Positions 1-7,885 of a DNA stretch of 37,385 bases are shown piece by piece. The position numbers and the translations under genes are program-made. The notes beneath the pieces were generated by a model. It had not been told where the DNA came from, searched no databases, and was given only the letters and a program-made list of their open reading frames with translations. The stretch's first letter is position 1; the number at the start of each line of letters is the position of its first letter. Source of the DNA: a virus; IMG/VR virus record IMGVR_UViG_3300032224_000353, positions 1-37,385 of that record. The stretch is one strand, 5' to 3'.

Positions 1-151
1 CAGCTTCTTTCGGATTAGACCCAAGGTAATAAGCCATATCGGGGCCAACATCTGAAGATTGAATCGTTTGAGCCATCACGTCAGTAATTGGTAGCTTGGG
101 ATTATATGCGACTTGTTCAAAGTCATCATACTTACTCCGCGCTTCTTCTTC
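1..151. repeat. Terminal direct repeat, left copy (circular overlap)
   Basis: Bases 1-151 match 37235-37385 in the same orientation with 147 of 151 identical. The mismatches are at 101, 134, 135 and 140. The repeat lies inside the scaffold gene, and joining the two ends restores one uninterrupted reading frame. This is what an assembler leaves at the ends of a circular or circularly permuted genome. The non-identity suggests two strain variants in the read pool. Confidence 0.9.
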
Positions 152-529
152 TCTGTCGTGGTAAGACTCTAAAAGTTCAGACTGCGCTCTAGCTTGTTCA
201 CGTCTAGCGAGTAGTTCTTCTGCCTTACGTTCTGCTAATACTTCAGCATATTCTTCAGGTGAGTTAAACGAATCGACTGACGGGATTTCGGCTGGAATCG
301 CCCTAGTTTGCATTTCTGCGCGCTTGGCGTTCTGTTCTCTTTCCCACTTACGTTGTTCTCTTGCAAGTCGTTTTCCAATCGCTGCGTCTAATTCTTCTTG
401 TGTGAAGGTTTTAGATGCTTCAACTGGCTTTTCTTCCAGCGATGTTACTTCAGGTTCAGGAGCTGCTGTTGCTTCCTGTACTGGCGCGGCATTGGTGTCC
501 GCTAAGACTACTTCTATTTCTTCAGACAT
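1..529 (-). CDS. Capsid scaffolding protein, N-terminal part (gene split by the window ends)
   Basis: This is the N-terminal 176 codons of a capsid scaffolding protein, which directs coat assembly into a procapsid and is then lost. The start is ATG at 527-529, with AGGAG about 8 bases upstream on the minus strand. The protein opens with a Glu/Ala/Pro-rich segment, then FTQEELDAAIGKRLAREQRK (about residues 42-61), and continues as a highly charged, probably helical and coiled region, typical of phage scaffolds. The frame runs off base 1 and continues in the gene ending at 36978. The joined protein would be 261 aa, somewhat shorter than P22 scaffold. It lies just upstream of the coat gene across the join, as in P22. 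The role is inferred from composition, length and position. Confidence 0.85.
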   Translation of the reverse strand, partial: MSEEIEVVLADTNAAPVQEATAAPEPEVTSLEEKPVEASKTFTQEELDAAIGKRLAREQRKWEREQNAKRAEMQTRAIPAEIPSVDSFNSPEEYAEVLAERKAEELLARREQARAQSELLESYHDREEEARSKYDDFEQVAYNPKLPITDVMAQTIQSSDVGPDMAYYLGSNPKEA

Positions 530-608
530 CTATGACTCCTAAGAATCCCTAGCTAACGGCTAGTGCGTTTACAGTAATTCTATACTAAATAATTCTTTAA
601 TGATATAC

Positions 609-1496
609 CTACGTCTTGATAATAAAATTAATTCCAAGATACGGTGGCAAATTCGCATTTGTACCACTTGCACCTGTTGATGCGTTTGTTGTTGATGTAG
701 CAACTGCAACAGTAATCCCTGTTGTATTTGTATTGGTTGAAACATTACTTGGTGGGCTGACATTACCAATCAACGGTGTTGAACCGCCAGTCCCACCTGT
801 ATTTCCATAAAGATGCGAGTGACCAGGATCAGTTACTGTTGCTGTTGATGTAGAAGTTGCCGTATGTGTATGGCTTACAACAATTGAATCAGCACTACCA
901 CCTGTTGCACCAACCACTACAGCATCTGCGCCGTATGGCATTTTGTTTCTGTAGTCAGGTAAGTTAAAAGTTGTTGATCCATCGCCTGCACCGAATGTGG
1001 TACCAAGCAATGAAAAAAGTGTGCCGTAAGTTACGCGGGATATAGCCGCACCATTACATAACTTCCAATCAGTAGGAATAGTGTTTGACGGCCACATAAT
1101 TACACTACCTGTTGGCACAAGGAATGTACCTAAACCTAAATTAATACGGGCGCCGTCAGCCGTTGTGGCACCTGTACCGCCGTTAGCAATACTGACAGGT
1201 AAAGACGCAATTGGGAATAAGTTATCAAACGAACCAATCAATACATTAGTAGATGACTTAAGTATAAATTTATAACTAGTGCCTTCAGCAATCCAAATTT
1301 CATTGATACGTCCTGCTGAATCCAACACAATTGGATTAGGATGTGCAATTAAACCTGAACTAGATGTGTAAGTCACTAATGGCGTTGTGCCACCAGCTGC
1401 GTAGGTGTAAATTAAACCGCCCGCTAATGGTACGCCACTATCGTCAAAAAATTGAGTTCCTGATCCTGCGAGCGATGATAAATTTACGGTTGGCAT
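609..1496 (-). CDS. Tail fibre protein with phage tail collar domain
   Basis: A 295-aa protein likely to be a receptor-binding or tail-tip protein. Residues about 128-190 carry a Tail_Collar domain (seen in microcystin-dependent proteins and T4-type short fibres): GSVIMWPSNTIPTDWKLCNG, then a TFGAGDGSTTFNLPDYRNKMP signature. The Thr/Ser/Asn-rich C-terminal part contains HTHTATSTSTA and DPGHSHLYGN, the His-rich metal-binding style of trimeric fibre tips, and ends in NLPPYLGINFIIKT, the usual last strand of this family. The N-terminal part (SGTQFFDDSGVPLAGGLIYT) is a common phage fibre attachment module, and ANGGTGATT near 105-113 is a frequent linker. It follows the 107-aa gene by one base, so it belongs to the fibre module. 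Confidence 0.88.
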   Translation of the reverse strand: MPTVNLSSLAGSGTQFFDDSGVPLAGGLIYTYAAGGTTPLVTYTSSSGLIAHPNPIVLDSAGRINEIWIAEGTSYKFILKSSTNVLIGSFDNLFPIASLPVSIANGGTGATTADGARINLGLGTFLVPTGSVIMWPSNTIPTDWKLCNGAAISRVTYGTLFSLLGTTFGAGDGSTTFNLPDYRNKMPYGADAVVVGATGGSADSIVVSHTHTATSTSTATVTDPGHSHLYGNTGGTGGSTPLIGNVSPPSNVSTNTNTTGITVAVATSTTNASTGASGTNANLPPYLGINFIIKT

Positions 1497-1497
1497 A

Positions 1498-1821
1498 TTA
1501 GGCTGTCCAAGGCAAAGGCTGCGCCTCTGGGCTTACTGGTGGGTTAACAATAGATGCAATTTGACCATCAATATTTGCATAGTAATTTGCTTGATTGTCA
1601 GTTGCATCGTTAATCCATCCAATGACTTGTGCTTCTGTCAATTGGTCGTACGGAATATAGTCTGATTCCACTTGGTCTGTAAACTGAATGTTGCCGTCAA
1701 TAGACGCTGTGTTTGTGCCGTCTGTACCTGATACAGTAAACAGTACATTAACAACAAAGCCTTGCTCAGGTGTGTTAAGTGTGTACATCGAGTTGATTGT
1801 GGTTGTGTATTGTGTGGTCAT
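1498..1821 (-). CDS. Small fibre-module protein (DUF7936-like)
   Basis: A 107-aa protein, starting at the ATG at 1821 because GGAG lies at the correct distance just upstream; an earlier in-frame start at 1845 lacks such a site. The sequence has a beta-rich front (INSMYTLNTPEQGFVVNVLF, then TVSGTDGTNTASIDG). It is followed by YDQLTEAQVIGWINDA and a Pro-rich tail ending in PLPWTA. From memory this resembles a small family next to phage fibre genes (DUF7936), whose function is not known. It lies between the S74 fibre and the collar fibre, so a fibre-assembly or structural role is possible. Function is not assigned. Confidence 0.7.
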   Translation of the reverse strand: MTTQYTTTINSMYTLNTPEQGFVVNVLFTVSGTDGTNTASIDGNIQFTDQVESDYIPYDQLTEAQVIGWINDATDNQANYYANIDGQIASIVNPPVSPEAQPLPWTA

Positions 1822-1831
1822 ATTATGCTCC

Positions 1832-3808
1832 TTATTTGGATTCAAGTTGTGCTACTCGTTTACGAAGTGATTGTATTTCTGCAATTAAATCAGCAATAAC
1901 TTCTGCTGTGCTTGCTTGCATAGCTTGATAAATTGGTTTTCCTTCAGCATCTACAGCATCTTTTTCGCCAGTAACGCTGTTTGGGTAAACTGTTTGAAAT
2001 TCGTGAGCCAAGAAACCACGAACAGATGTGTTGCCATCTTTCCATTGGTAATCAATTGGTTTAAGAGCATCGATTCGTTCGCCTTGACCTGTTACAGAAC
2101 CAACAACAGTTTTTAACCTGTAATCAGAGGTAGTGTTATAAACAGTTAAACCACCAGCACGATTGTAAGTAATTGAACCACGAAGAGTTGCAGAAGTTTC
2201 TGTATAAAACTGTAAAAATGTATTATCGCCAGTTGTATTTTTATGCCAAGCATTTACGCATTGAGCAGGTGCATTTCCACTTGCATTAATAAATAAAGAA
2301 GCAGCAGCATTATTTGATTGAGAAACAATAAATTTATCTGAACCACTTGTAGCGCCTACCAAGAAATTACCACTATTATCAAATATACCTCTAGGATTAC
2401 CAGCACCATCAGATAAAACAATGTAGCTACTTGCTGTACGGATGTCTAAGCCACCTTGATTGCCGTTATAAGCACCAATAATAGTATTACTAGCACCAGT
2501 TGTTACTAAATAGCCAGCACCAGAACCAACAAAAGTATTGCTTGTTCCTGTTGTTGCGGCAAGACCAGATTGATAACCTACAAAAGTATTTCCGTTGGCG
2601 GTACATACGTTGCCAGCAAAACCTCCAATAAAAGTAGAATAAGAACCTGTGGAGTTTGAATATCCTGATTGATAACCTAAAGCAGTTATTCCTGTACCTG
2701 TAGTATTTGTATACCCAGCTTGGTAACCGACTGCTGTATTATTAGATGCGGTGGTGTTTGAAACAAGTGCTGAATCACCAATGGCTACGTTGTATGAACC
2801 AGTATTGTTATATGCGGCTGAACGACCAATTGCTATGTTGCTTGCACCAGTACTATTTAAATATAATGCTCTCCAACCCATTGCTGTATTTGCACTTGCA
2901 GTTGTATTGTTATTTAATGCACCTTGACCAAATGCTACGTTATATGTTCCTGTGGTGTTTGCATACAAAGCGCTTTGACCAAATGCATCAATTCCACCAG
3001 TAGTATTAGCGTAACCAGCCTGATAACCTACTGCTGTGTTATTAGATGCTGTGGTGTTTTGATTTAATGCTTGGCGACCTACTGCTGTATTAGATGAACC
3101 ACTTGTATTAAGTTGAAGCGTAGCAGAACCAAATGCCGAATTAGTATTTCCTGTGGTTGCATTTAAAGCATAATAACCTACTGCTGTATTTTCTGAAGAT
3201 GTAGAATTTGAATATAATGCTCCACCGCCAACCGCCACATTGTATTGTGCAGTAGTATTACTATACCCAGCCTGATATCCAACTGCTGTGTTATTAGAGG
3301 CTGTGGTGCTGCTAAGTAAAGCATTATGCCCAATACCCACATTATTTGCACCTGAAGTATTACTACCTAATGCTTGTTGTCCAGCGGCAATATTGTAACT
3401 ACCAGTATTCACACCTAAAGAAGAGTTACCAATTGCAATGTTTTGACCACCTGTTAAATTTGTTGCATTTGCCCCATAACCAACTGCCACGTTATTTGCG
3501 CCACTTGTAGTTGATGTATTAGCGTTATAACCAATAGAAGTGTTATATCCAACACTTTGAGTTGCCGCACCAGCACCTAATCCTAATGTTGTACTTGTTG
3601 ATTGACTACCACCACCTTTACCTACAGTAAGACCTGATATAGTTGCGTCATTAGTTGACGTAATTGACAATGCGCTTACGGCTCGACCAGCAGTCAAATT
3701 AGCGACCGATACTTGTCTAGTCGTTGAACTTTGAACAATAGGTAAGACTTCGGTACCCGCAAGTGGGGTGGTTGAGGCGGGTAAAGCTGAAATTTTTAGA
3801 TCTGCCAT
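1832..3808 (-). CDS. Tail fibre with YadA-like repeats and C-terminal S74 chaperone
   Basis: A 658-aa fibre. Residues 1-40 (MADLKISALPASTTPLAGTE...) are a virion attachment module that recurs in the gene at 33202. Residues about 75-470 are tandem units of roughly 20-30 aa built on SNNTAVGYQAGYSNTT-type motifs, like the beta-helical heads of trimeric adhesins. The C-terminal 100 residues form an intramolecular chaperone of the endosialidase type (Peptidase_S74). SDYRLK begins near residue 561, and the Ser of that motif is the expected self-cleavage site. The protein ends in a coiled coil (IADLIAEIQSLRKRVAQLES). Known members of this family trimerise and then release the chaperone. It is probably the main host-recognition fibre. 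The start has GGAG just upstream, inside the end of the preceding gene. Confidence 0.92.
   Translation of the reverse strand: MADLKISALPASTTPLAGTEVLPIVQSSTTRQVSVANLTAGRAVSALSITSTNDATISGLTVGKGGGSQSTSTTLGLGAGAATQSVGYNTSIGYNANTSTTSGANNVAVGYGANATNLTGGQNIAIGNSSLGVNTGSYNIAAGQQALGSNTSGANNVGIGHNALLSSTTASNNTAVGYQAGYSNTTAQYNVAVGGGALYSNSTSSENTAVGYYALNATTGNTNSAFGSATLQLNTSGSSNTAVGRQALNQNTTASNNTAVGYQAGYANTTGGIDAFGQSALYANTTGTYNVAFGQGALNNNTTASANTAMGWRALYLNSTGASNIAIGRSAAYNNTGSYNVAIGDSALVSNTTASNNTAVGYQAGYTNTTGTGITALGYQSGYSNSTGSYSTFIGGFAGNVCTANGNTFVGYQSGLAATTGTSNTFVGSGAGYLVTTGASNTIIGAYNGNQGGLDIRTASSYIVLSDGAGNPRGIFDNSGNFLVGATSGSDKFIVSQSNNAAASLFINASGNAPAQCVNAWHKNTTGDNTFLQFYTETSATLRGSITYNRAGGLTVYNTTSDYRLKTVVGSVTGQGERIDALKPIDYQWKDGNTSVRGFLAHEFQTVYPNSVTGEKDAVDAEGKPIYQAMQASTAEVIADLIAEIQSLRKRVAQLESK
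2715..3311. repeat. Three near-identical 45-bp repeats inside the tail fibre gene
   Basis: Copies lie at 2715-2759, 3015-3059 and 3267-3311. Adjacent copies match at about 40 of 45 bases. Each encodes the TTASNNTAVGYQAGY unit. The spacings are 300 and 252 bases, both multiples of three, so recombination between copies would keep the frame. They are units of a longer, more diverged coding repeat, not a CRISPR array. Confidence 0.85.
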
Positions 3809-3811
3809 TTT

Positions 3812-3976
3812 TTACTCCAACAAAATAAGCCCGCCATCTTCTTGTACAAGATTATCGCTAGCTTCGGTTAAAAGATTTGATACGGATGCTCCACTATCTC
3901 GAGTGCCTGAAAACAAAGTAGCGATACCACCTAAACCAATGGCTACGCTACTACGAAGGGCAACTCCCCAACTCAT
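3812..3976 (-). CDS. Small hypothetical protein, fibre module
   Basis: A 54-aa protein with ATG at 3974-3976 overlapping the TGA of the upstream gene (ATGA), so translation is coupled. The N-terminal half (MSWGVALRSSVAIGLGG) is hydrophobic and glycine-rich, possibly membrane-interacting or a buried structural segment. The C-terminal half is acidic (LTEASDNLVQEDGG). The end of this gene supplies the GGAG ribosome-binding site of the large fibre gene. Similar short proteins occur beside fibre genes in related phages. No function is known to me. Confidence 0.65.
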   Translation of the reverse strand: MSWGVALRSSVAIGLGGIATLFSGTRDSGASVSNLLTEASDNLVQEDGGLILLE

Positions 3977-4275
3977 CGAATATTAATCGGTTTGCAATAC
4001 ACATCCCCGCCCGTACTAACTTGAATTGCACTTACACGCCATGGCGCGCCTGTGCCTGGTGGTACAGTAAAAGGAATTGGTGTATAGGCAGGTATTGGTG
4101 TGCTAGATGTAGTAGCAGTAACACCTTCACCTACTAAAATATATGCTGGTGTAGTTGACCATACAACCACACCTTGTGGGCCTGCTGCCCAAGTAGTTGT
4201 AGAACCTGCGGTGCCTGTGTATGAAACAGTAGCTCCAGGATAATTGGCATCGGCTAAAGGTCTAAGTAACTCCAT
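3973..4275 (-). CDS. Hypothetical structural protein, fibre module
   Basis: A 100-aa protein starting at ATG 4273-4275, chosen because AAGGAG sits about 8 bases upstream, directly after the stop of the HNH gene. An in-frame start 27 bases earlier lies inside the HNH gene and has no such site. The sequence is rich in Thr, Gly and Pro with no strongly charged stretch (TVSYTGTAGSTTTWAAGPQG; IPAYTPIPFTVPPGTGAPWR), consistent with a small beta-sandwich virion protein. It overlaps the next gene by four bases. A minor head or tail decoration role is an inference. Confidence 0.65.
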   Translation of the reverse strand: MELLRPLADANYPGATVSYTGTAGSTTTWAAGPQGVVVWSTTPAYILVGEGVTATTSSTPIPAYTPIPFTVPPGTGAPWRVSAIQVSTGGDVYCKPINIR

Positions 4276-4286
4276 TGTGTTTCTCC

Positions 4287-4760
4287 TTAAATTGCATGGC
4301 AAGCAAAACTGCCGTGGTATTTATTTCTAGCTTCAATAGCTACTAAATCTGCTAATTCTATATCGTCATAATAACCGAAAAAATTGTTTTTGCCTTTAAT
4401 ATTTAAAGTTACTCGCCATTTATTTTTGTTTTTGTTCCAATTTACATTTTTATACCCTGATGTATTGGTATTTTTAGCTCTAGCGTTTTGATTATTTGTT
4501 TTATATGTCGCAGCGCGTAAATTTTCAATATTATTGTTAATAGTATCTCTATCTATATGATCTACGATAGTAGGTAAAAAACCATAATGGTATAGATAAA
4601 TTAACCTGTGAATTAAATAAGTGTGTTTTTGATAGGTAATTTGTCTATATGTTTTGTTTTTTATAACCCTTGATGACCCCGCTTCTTTCATAGTTTTGTG
4701 ACGCCAAAATAATTTGCCGTCCTTATACTCAAAAAGTGTTTTTAATTCATTTTGTGTCAC
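4287..4760 (-). CDS. HNH homing endonuclease with AP2-like DNA-binding domain
   Basis: A 157-aa free-standing HNH endonuclease with the common phage N-terminus (LKTLFEYKDGKLFWRHK). The HNH core spans about residues 50-85: HRLIYLYHYG, IVDHIDRDTINNNIENLRAA. An AP2-type DNA-binding segment follows (NTSGYKNVNWNKNKNKWRV). Such genes spread by cutting alleles that lack them. The start is GTG at 4758-4760, overlapping the TGA of the upstream gene (GTGA). The region looks more AT-rich and Asn/Lys-rich than its neighbours, consistent with recent arrival. It interrupts the late operon without breaking a gene, and the downstream gene has its own ribosome-binding site. Confidence 0.9.
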   Translation of the reverse strand: MTQNELKTLFEYKDGKLFWRHKTMKEAGSSRVIKNKTYRQITYQKHTYLIHRLIYLYHYGFLPTIVDHIDRDTINNNIENLRAATYKTNNQNARAKNTNTSGYKNVNWNKNKNKWRVTLNIKGKNNFFGYYDDIELADLVAIEARNKYHGSFACHAI

Positions 4761-5119
4761 GATAAAAATCTAAGTTTATATAATGTTGATAAGTATAAAT
4801 CAACTATGTTATCAATCAAGTTTTGCATTGGCGAATCGTCTTTATCACATACATCATATCTTGACGCTTCAATTTCTGCAAGTTGTGATTCTAAAAATTC
4901 AATAATATTTGATGTTTTTTTGGCTGACATTAAACTAATTGGGCCTATTAGACCGTGCCGACCCTGATATGCCTCAGCAAAATCATCCGCAACATCAATA
5001 ACATTTTCATAAAATTTTTGTAAAGCCTTATGTTTAGCATAACTGCGGGTATTTAAATGCACCGAATGGGCGACATCCCTAGCTAAAAATAACATTCCGA
5101 CAAAATCACAAGCATTCAT
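4757..5119 (-). CDS. DUF5856-like conserved phage protein
   Basis: A 120-aa, mostly helical protein resembling, from memory, the phage family DUF5856. Recognisable stretches are MLFLARDVAHSVHLNTRSYA near the start and FAEAYQGRHGLIGPI near the middle. Family members sit near portal and terminase genes, and no biochemical function is known to me. The conserved His and acidic residues on predicted helices could suggest a ferritin-like metal-binding bundle, but this is speculation. The ATG overlaps the portal stop (TAATG), so it is translationally coupled to the portal gene. Confidence 0.75.
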   Translation of the reverse strand: MNACDFVGMLFLARDVAHSVHLNTRSYAKHKALQKFYENVIDVADDFAEAYQGRHGLIGPISLMSAKKTSNIIEFLESQLAEIEASRYDVCDKDDSPMQNLIDNIVDLYLSTLYKLRFLS

Positions 5120-7359
5120 TATTGCATCCCTTCAGGTGGTGCCATTGGCATTTGTTCTTGGCCTTGCATTGGTGGTTCTTGCATAGGCATCTGCGGTGGT
5201 TGCTCATCTTCTTGCATATTCATTCTTTGGTCGTTTTGTGACCCAGAAATAAGGTCGCCCGTATCAATTGCAGCGTGGATTGTTCCCATCACAATGTCAT
5301 GGATTTGATCAGGTGACATAGACGCTTGAATTGCACTAATTCGCTTGGTTTCAGCATCAAACATTTTAATTTGTGCCTCAAAATCCTTGCGCTCAATGTC
5401 TTGCATCTCCATTGATTTGCTAACATTTTGCAACATCGTGTGCATTTGTTCCATTTCTTGACTCATTGCCTGAATTTGTTGCTCGGCAGCCTGTAATTCA
5501 GGTGATTTATCGTCGTTAGACAACAATTTTGGGTCAATTGTCTTAGCAAACCGTTGTGACATCTCTTGGGCGCCAGGCCAGTCCATATTTTTGATGAATA
5601 AATCGCCTGCAACTGACCAAAGTTGTGGGTTTCCTTGCAATAATTGGCTCATGGCGTCCAAAGCTTCTTGACGTTTAGTCATATAACTTGGGCCTGTCGT
5701 TACACAAACGTCGTAAGTACCGACGCTTGGGTTATACACTTTTTCCATCACAATTCCTTGCTGATCCATAATTTTTTTAACAGGTTCAGGTTGTGTTGGA
5801 TTGATTTTTACCATGCCGATTTCGCCGTCTAAGCCCACAATACGAGCAATCCGCTCTGTATCGTAAATTTTAGGAATCATATCGACTAATTGACGGGTAA
5901 TATGGCGAATTGCGCGGGATAAGTTATCAATATAATGATATGTACCTGTATCGCCTTGCTTTTCGCGTGCAAGAATAGCTTTCCCCGAGCGTTCGTTGCT
6001 TGTGGCACCTAAGCTCGAGTCATACTGTCCAGTTGTGGACTTGATATCATCACTTGCGCCTGCCTTAGCTTGTAATAAACCACTTGAAGCCATCGGCGGT
6101 TGAGCGCGTTGCGGTAATGGTAATGACCCACCCATACCGTCGGTTACGTCAGGATTAACTTCTAAATACGGCCAATTGGTTGTATTGGCTGTTTTCCATT
6201 GTTGTTCATAGCCTTCAAACTGACCGCCGTATCCAATAAACGGTGCTTTGGGCGCCAAAGCAAGCATTTCAGCTTCTTGCGATACCCAATAGTTATACAT
6301 CCGTTGCGCGTCTTTGGCATTTCTAACCAAGCCTGACACATAAATACGGCCATCAACTTCAAATTCGTTACCAATCACACGAACGACAGGAATCCATTTG
6401 CCTGCCCATTCTCTTTCTTCCAATACTTCAAAGCCGTTGGTTTTCATCCACATAACTTTTTTAACATCAACCATTCGACTCTTGATTGGCTTTAAACCCA
6501 TCATTTTCATCTGTCTATCTTCAGGCGAGTTATTAAAATGACTCATATTGCCTGGGTAAAGATTAAGTTTTGTCGGTATATGCTTGTAGTAAAAATACTC
6601 AGCAATACGAATGGTATTTTCATTAATCCATTGGCTAAGTGACGAATCACCTACGCCTTGCGCAATCATTGAACTGATTGGTGCAGCATCAGGAAACTGT
6701 CTTTCGTATTCTTCTTTGGTTAAATCTTCAGTAATAAAACAATACTCAGCGTCAGACCCGCATGGGTCTTGAATCATTGGATCCATGTACACGCTAAATG
6801 CGTTACGAATACGACCAATGCGTAAGTCTTGATCAAATGAATTATCGTTACAGTATTCTGTCAGGATGCGGATATAACCTTCACCATAGGTGACTTGGTT
6901 TTCACACGCTGTATCGTACGCTACATCAGCGTCCGATATGTACTCGATATGGCGTACCATACCATCAAATATCTCTGCTACTTCCACATCAGCTTTATCG
7001 TCCGCAGGAATAACTTTTCCAGAGGGTCGATTTTGACGTTGTTCGTTAGTTACTTGCCTGACGTGTTGTGGCAGTTTGTTAATCGTCAAACATGGTCTAG
7101 CATTAATGGTTTGCCCTTGAACAGATCCGCGAGTTGCTAACACATCCGCAGGCCATTGCCAGCCATTGTCAGGAGATCCCGCCATAAATCTTAAATCGTC
7201 TAATTCATCTTCGCGCGACTCAGAGTATGCAGACATCGCCGTAGTAAACCGTGATCGCATAGCAGAAAGAACATCTTTAGGGTCTTCTGCTGTTGTGGGG
7301 TTACTACCAACGTCAGCTACTTTAGCGACAATATTCATTGATGATTGATCATACGCCAT
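5119..7359 (-). CDS. Portal protein, P22 type
   Basis: A 746-aa portal protein of the P22 gp1 class, forming the dodecameric ring at one head vertex through which DNA is packaged and ejected. The length fits P22 (about 725 aa). Family-like stretches are LPQHVRQVTNEQRQNRPSGK near residues 94-113, NQVTYGEGYIRI, and GKAILAREKQGD in the middle. A long helical, Gln/Met/Glu-rich region (about 620-690) is followed by a low-complexity Met/Pro/Gln tail, resembling the P22 portal barrel. The start at 7357-7359 overlaps the end of the upstream HNH gene by 11 bases in another frame. Its first ten codons are duplicated at the start of that HNH gene. Confidence 0.95.
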   Translation of the reverse strand: MAYDQSSMNIVAKVADVGSNPTTAEDPKDVLSAMRSRFTTAMSAYSESREDELDDLRFMAGSPDNGWQWPADVLATRGSVQGQTINARPCLTINKLPQHVRQVTNEQRQNRPSGKVIPADDKADVEVAEIFDGMVRHIEYISDADVAYDTACENQVTYGEGYIRILTEYCNDNSFDQDLRIGRIRNAFSVYMDPMIQDPCGSDAEYCFITEDLTKEEYERQFPDAAPISSMIAQGVGDSSLSQWINENTIRIAEYFYYKHIPTKLNLYPGNMSHFNNSPEDRQMKMMGLKPIKSRMVDVKKVMWMKTNGFEVLEEREWAGKWIPVVRVIGNEFEVDGRIYVSGLVRNAKDAQRMYNYWVSQEAEMLALAPKAPFIGYGGQFEGYEQQWKTANTTNWPYLEVNPDVTDGMGGSLPLPQRAQPPMASSGLLQAKAGASDDIKSTTGQYDSSLGATSNERSGKAILAREKQGDTGTYHYIDNLSRAIRHITRQLVDMIPKIYDTERIARIVGLDGEIGMVKINPTQPEPVKKIMDQQGIVMEKVYNPSVGTYDVCVTTGPSYMTKRQEALDAMSQLLQGNPQLWSVAGDLFIKNMDWPGAQEMSQRFAKTIDPKLLSNDDKSPELQAAEQQIQAMSQEMEQMHTMLQNVSKSMEMQDIERKDFEAQIKMFDAETKRISAIQASMSPDQIHDIVMGTIHAAIDTGDLISGSQNDQRMNMQEDEQPPQMPMQEPPMQGQEQMPMAPPEGMQ
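7330..7359 (-). repeat. 30-bp portal-start repeat, copy in the portal gene
   Basis: These bases encode MAYDQSSMNI at the start of the portal. They match 7856-7885 at 27 of 30 positions. The three differences (7339, 7351 and 7354) are all third-position synonymous changes. Confidence 0.95.
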
Positions 7360-7885
7360 ATTGGTTACACTTTCTTACGTTATCTGCACCAAGTATAACT
7401 TGTAAATTTAATGGTACGTGTAACCCCGATACTTTTTTACCACGCAAAGGAATAATATGATCAACGTGCCAAGGTTCTTTGTTTTCACGGGTTAGCATCG
7501 CCGCAATAGAATATATACTTTCTATTTTTAATTTATCAAAATCAGTTAGCCATGATGGTGTACGGTTATCTTTAGCGCTTCGATAATTTGCAGTCCATAA
7601 ATTGCGTTTGTCTTTATTTTTTTGAATATATTTTTGCGTGTAATTTAATGACTTTTTAGCATTACCTTGACGCCAATCACGGTTGTACGCGTAAACTTTA
7701 TTGGAGTTTTTGGCTTTATTAGCGCTAGCATTTCCACAAACACAACACGTTTTATTACCAGTATAGCGTTCAGATATATGCCCTTGTTTGCAGGGTATAT
7801 TTGTAAAATATCGAGTTAATCCTTGAAGAATAGCATCTTGTCTATTAATTAACTTAATATTCATCGATGATTGATCGTAGGCCAT
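7349..7885 (-). CDS. HNH endonuclease carrying a copy of the portal N-terminus
   Basis: A 178-aa HNH endonuclease. Residues 1-10 (MAYDQSSMNI) are identical to the first ten residues of the downstream portal. A zinc-ribbon-like part follows (CKQGH near 32-36, CCVCG near 47-51), then a basic middle segment, then the HNH core HVDHIIPLRG near 140-149 with LNLQVI near 159-164. The HNH gene thus appears inserted after codon 10 of an ancestral portal gene, with the portal start regenerated behind it. It overlaps the portal start by 11 bases. Its ATG overlaps the upstream stop (TAATG), and neither it nor the portal shows a strong ribosome-binding site. Mobility is inferred; family membership is clear. 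Confidence 0.9.
   Translation of the reverse strand: MAYDQSSMNIKLINRQDAILQGLTRYFTNIPCKQGHISERYTGNKTCCVCGNASANKAKNSNKVYAYNRDWRQGNAKKSLNYTQKYIQKNKDKRNLWTANYRSAKDNRTPSWLTDFDKLKIESIYSIAAMLTRENKEPWHVDHIIPLRGKKVSGLHVPLNLQVILGADNVRKCNQYGV
7856..7885 (-). repeat. 30-bp portal-start repeat, copy in the HNH gene
   Basis: These bases encode MAYDQSSMNI at the start of the HNH gene, and are a direct repeat of 7330-7359 separated by 496 bases. Only synonymous positions differ (Ala GCC/GCG, Tyr TAC/TAT, Ser TCG/TCA). Confidence 0.95.

Noticed and set aside
1-151. Terminal repeat as a true T7-type direct terminal repeat
   Set aside because: It splits the scaffold gene in frame, is short, and the copies differ; a circular assembly overlap explains it better.
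549-563. CTAGC...GCTAG hairpin ahead of the scaffold gene
   Set aside because: Only five base pairs, no T-run; not enough for a terminator or attenuator claim.
2715-3311. Regular repeats considered as a CRISPR array
   Set aside because: The repeats are imperfect, spaced 250-300 bases apart and lie in frame inside a fibre coding sequence.
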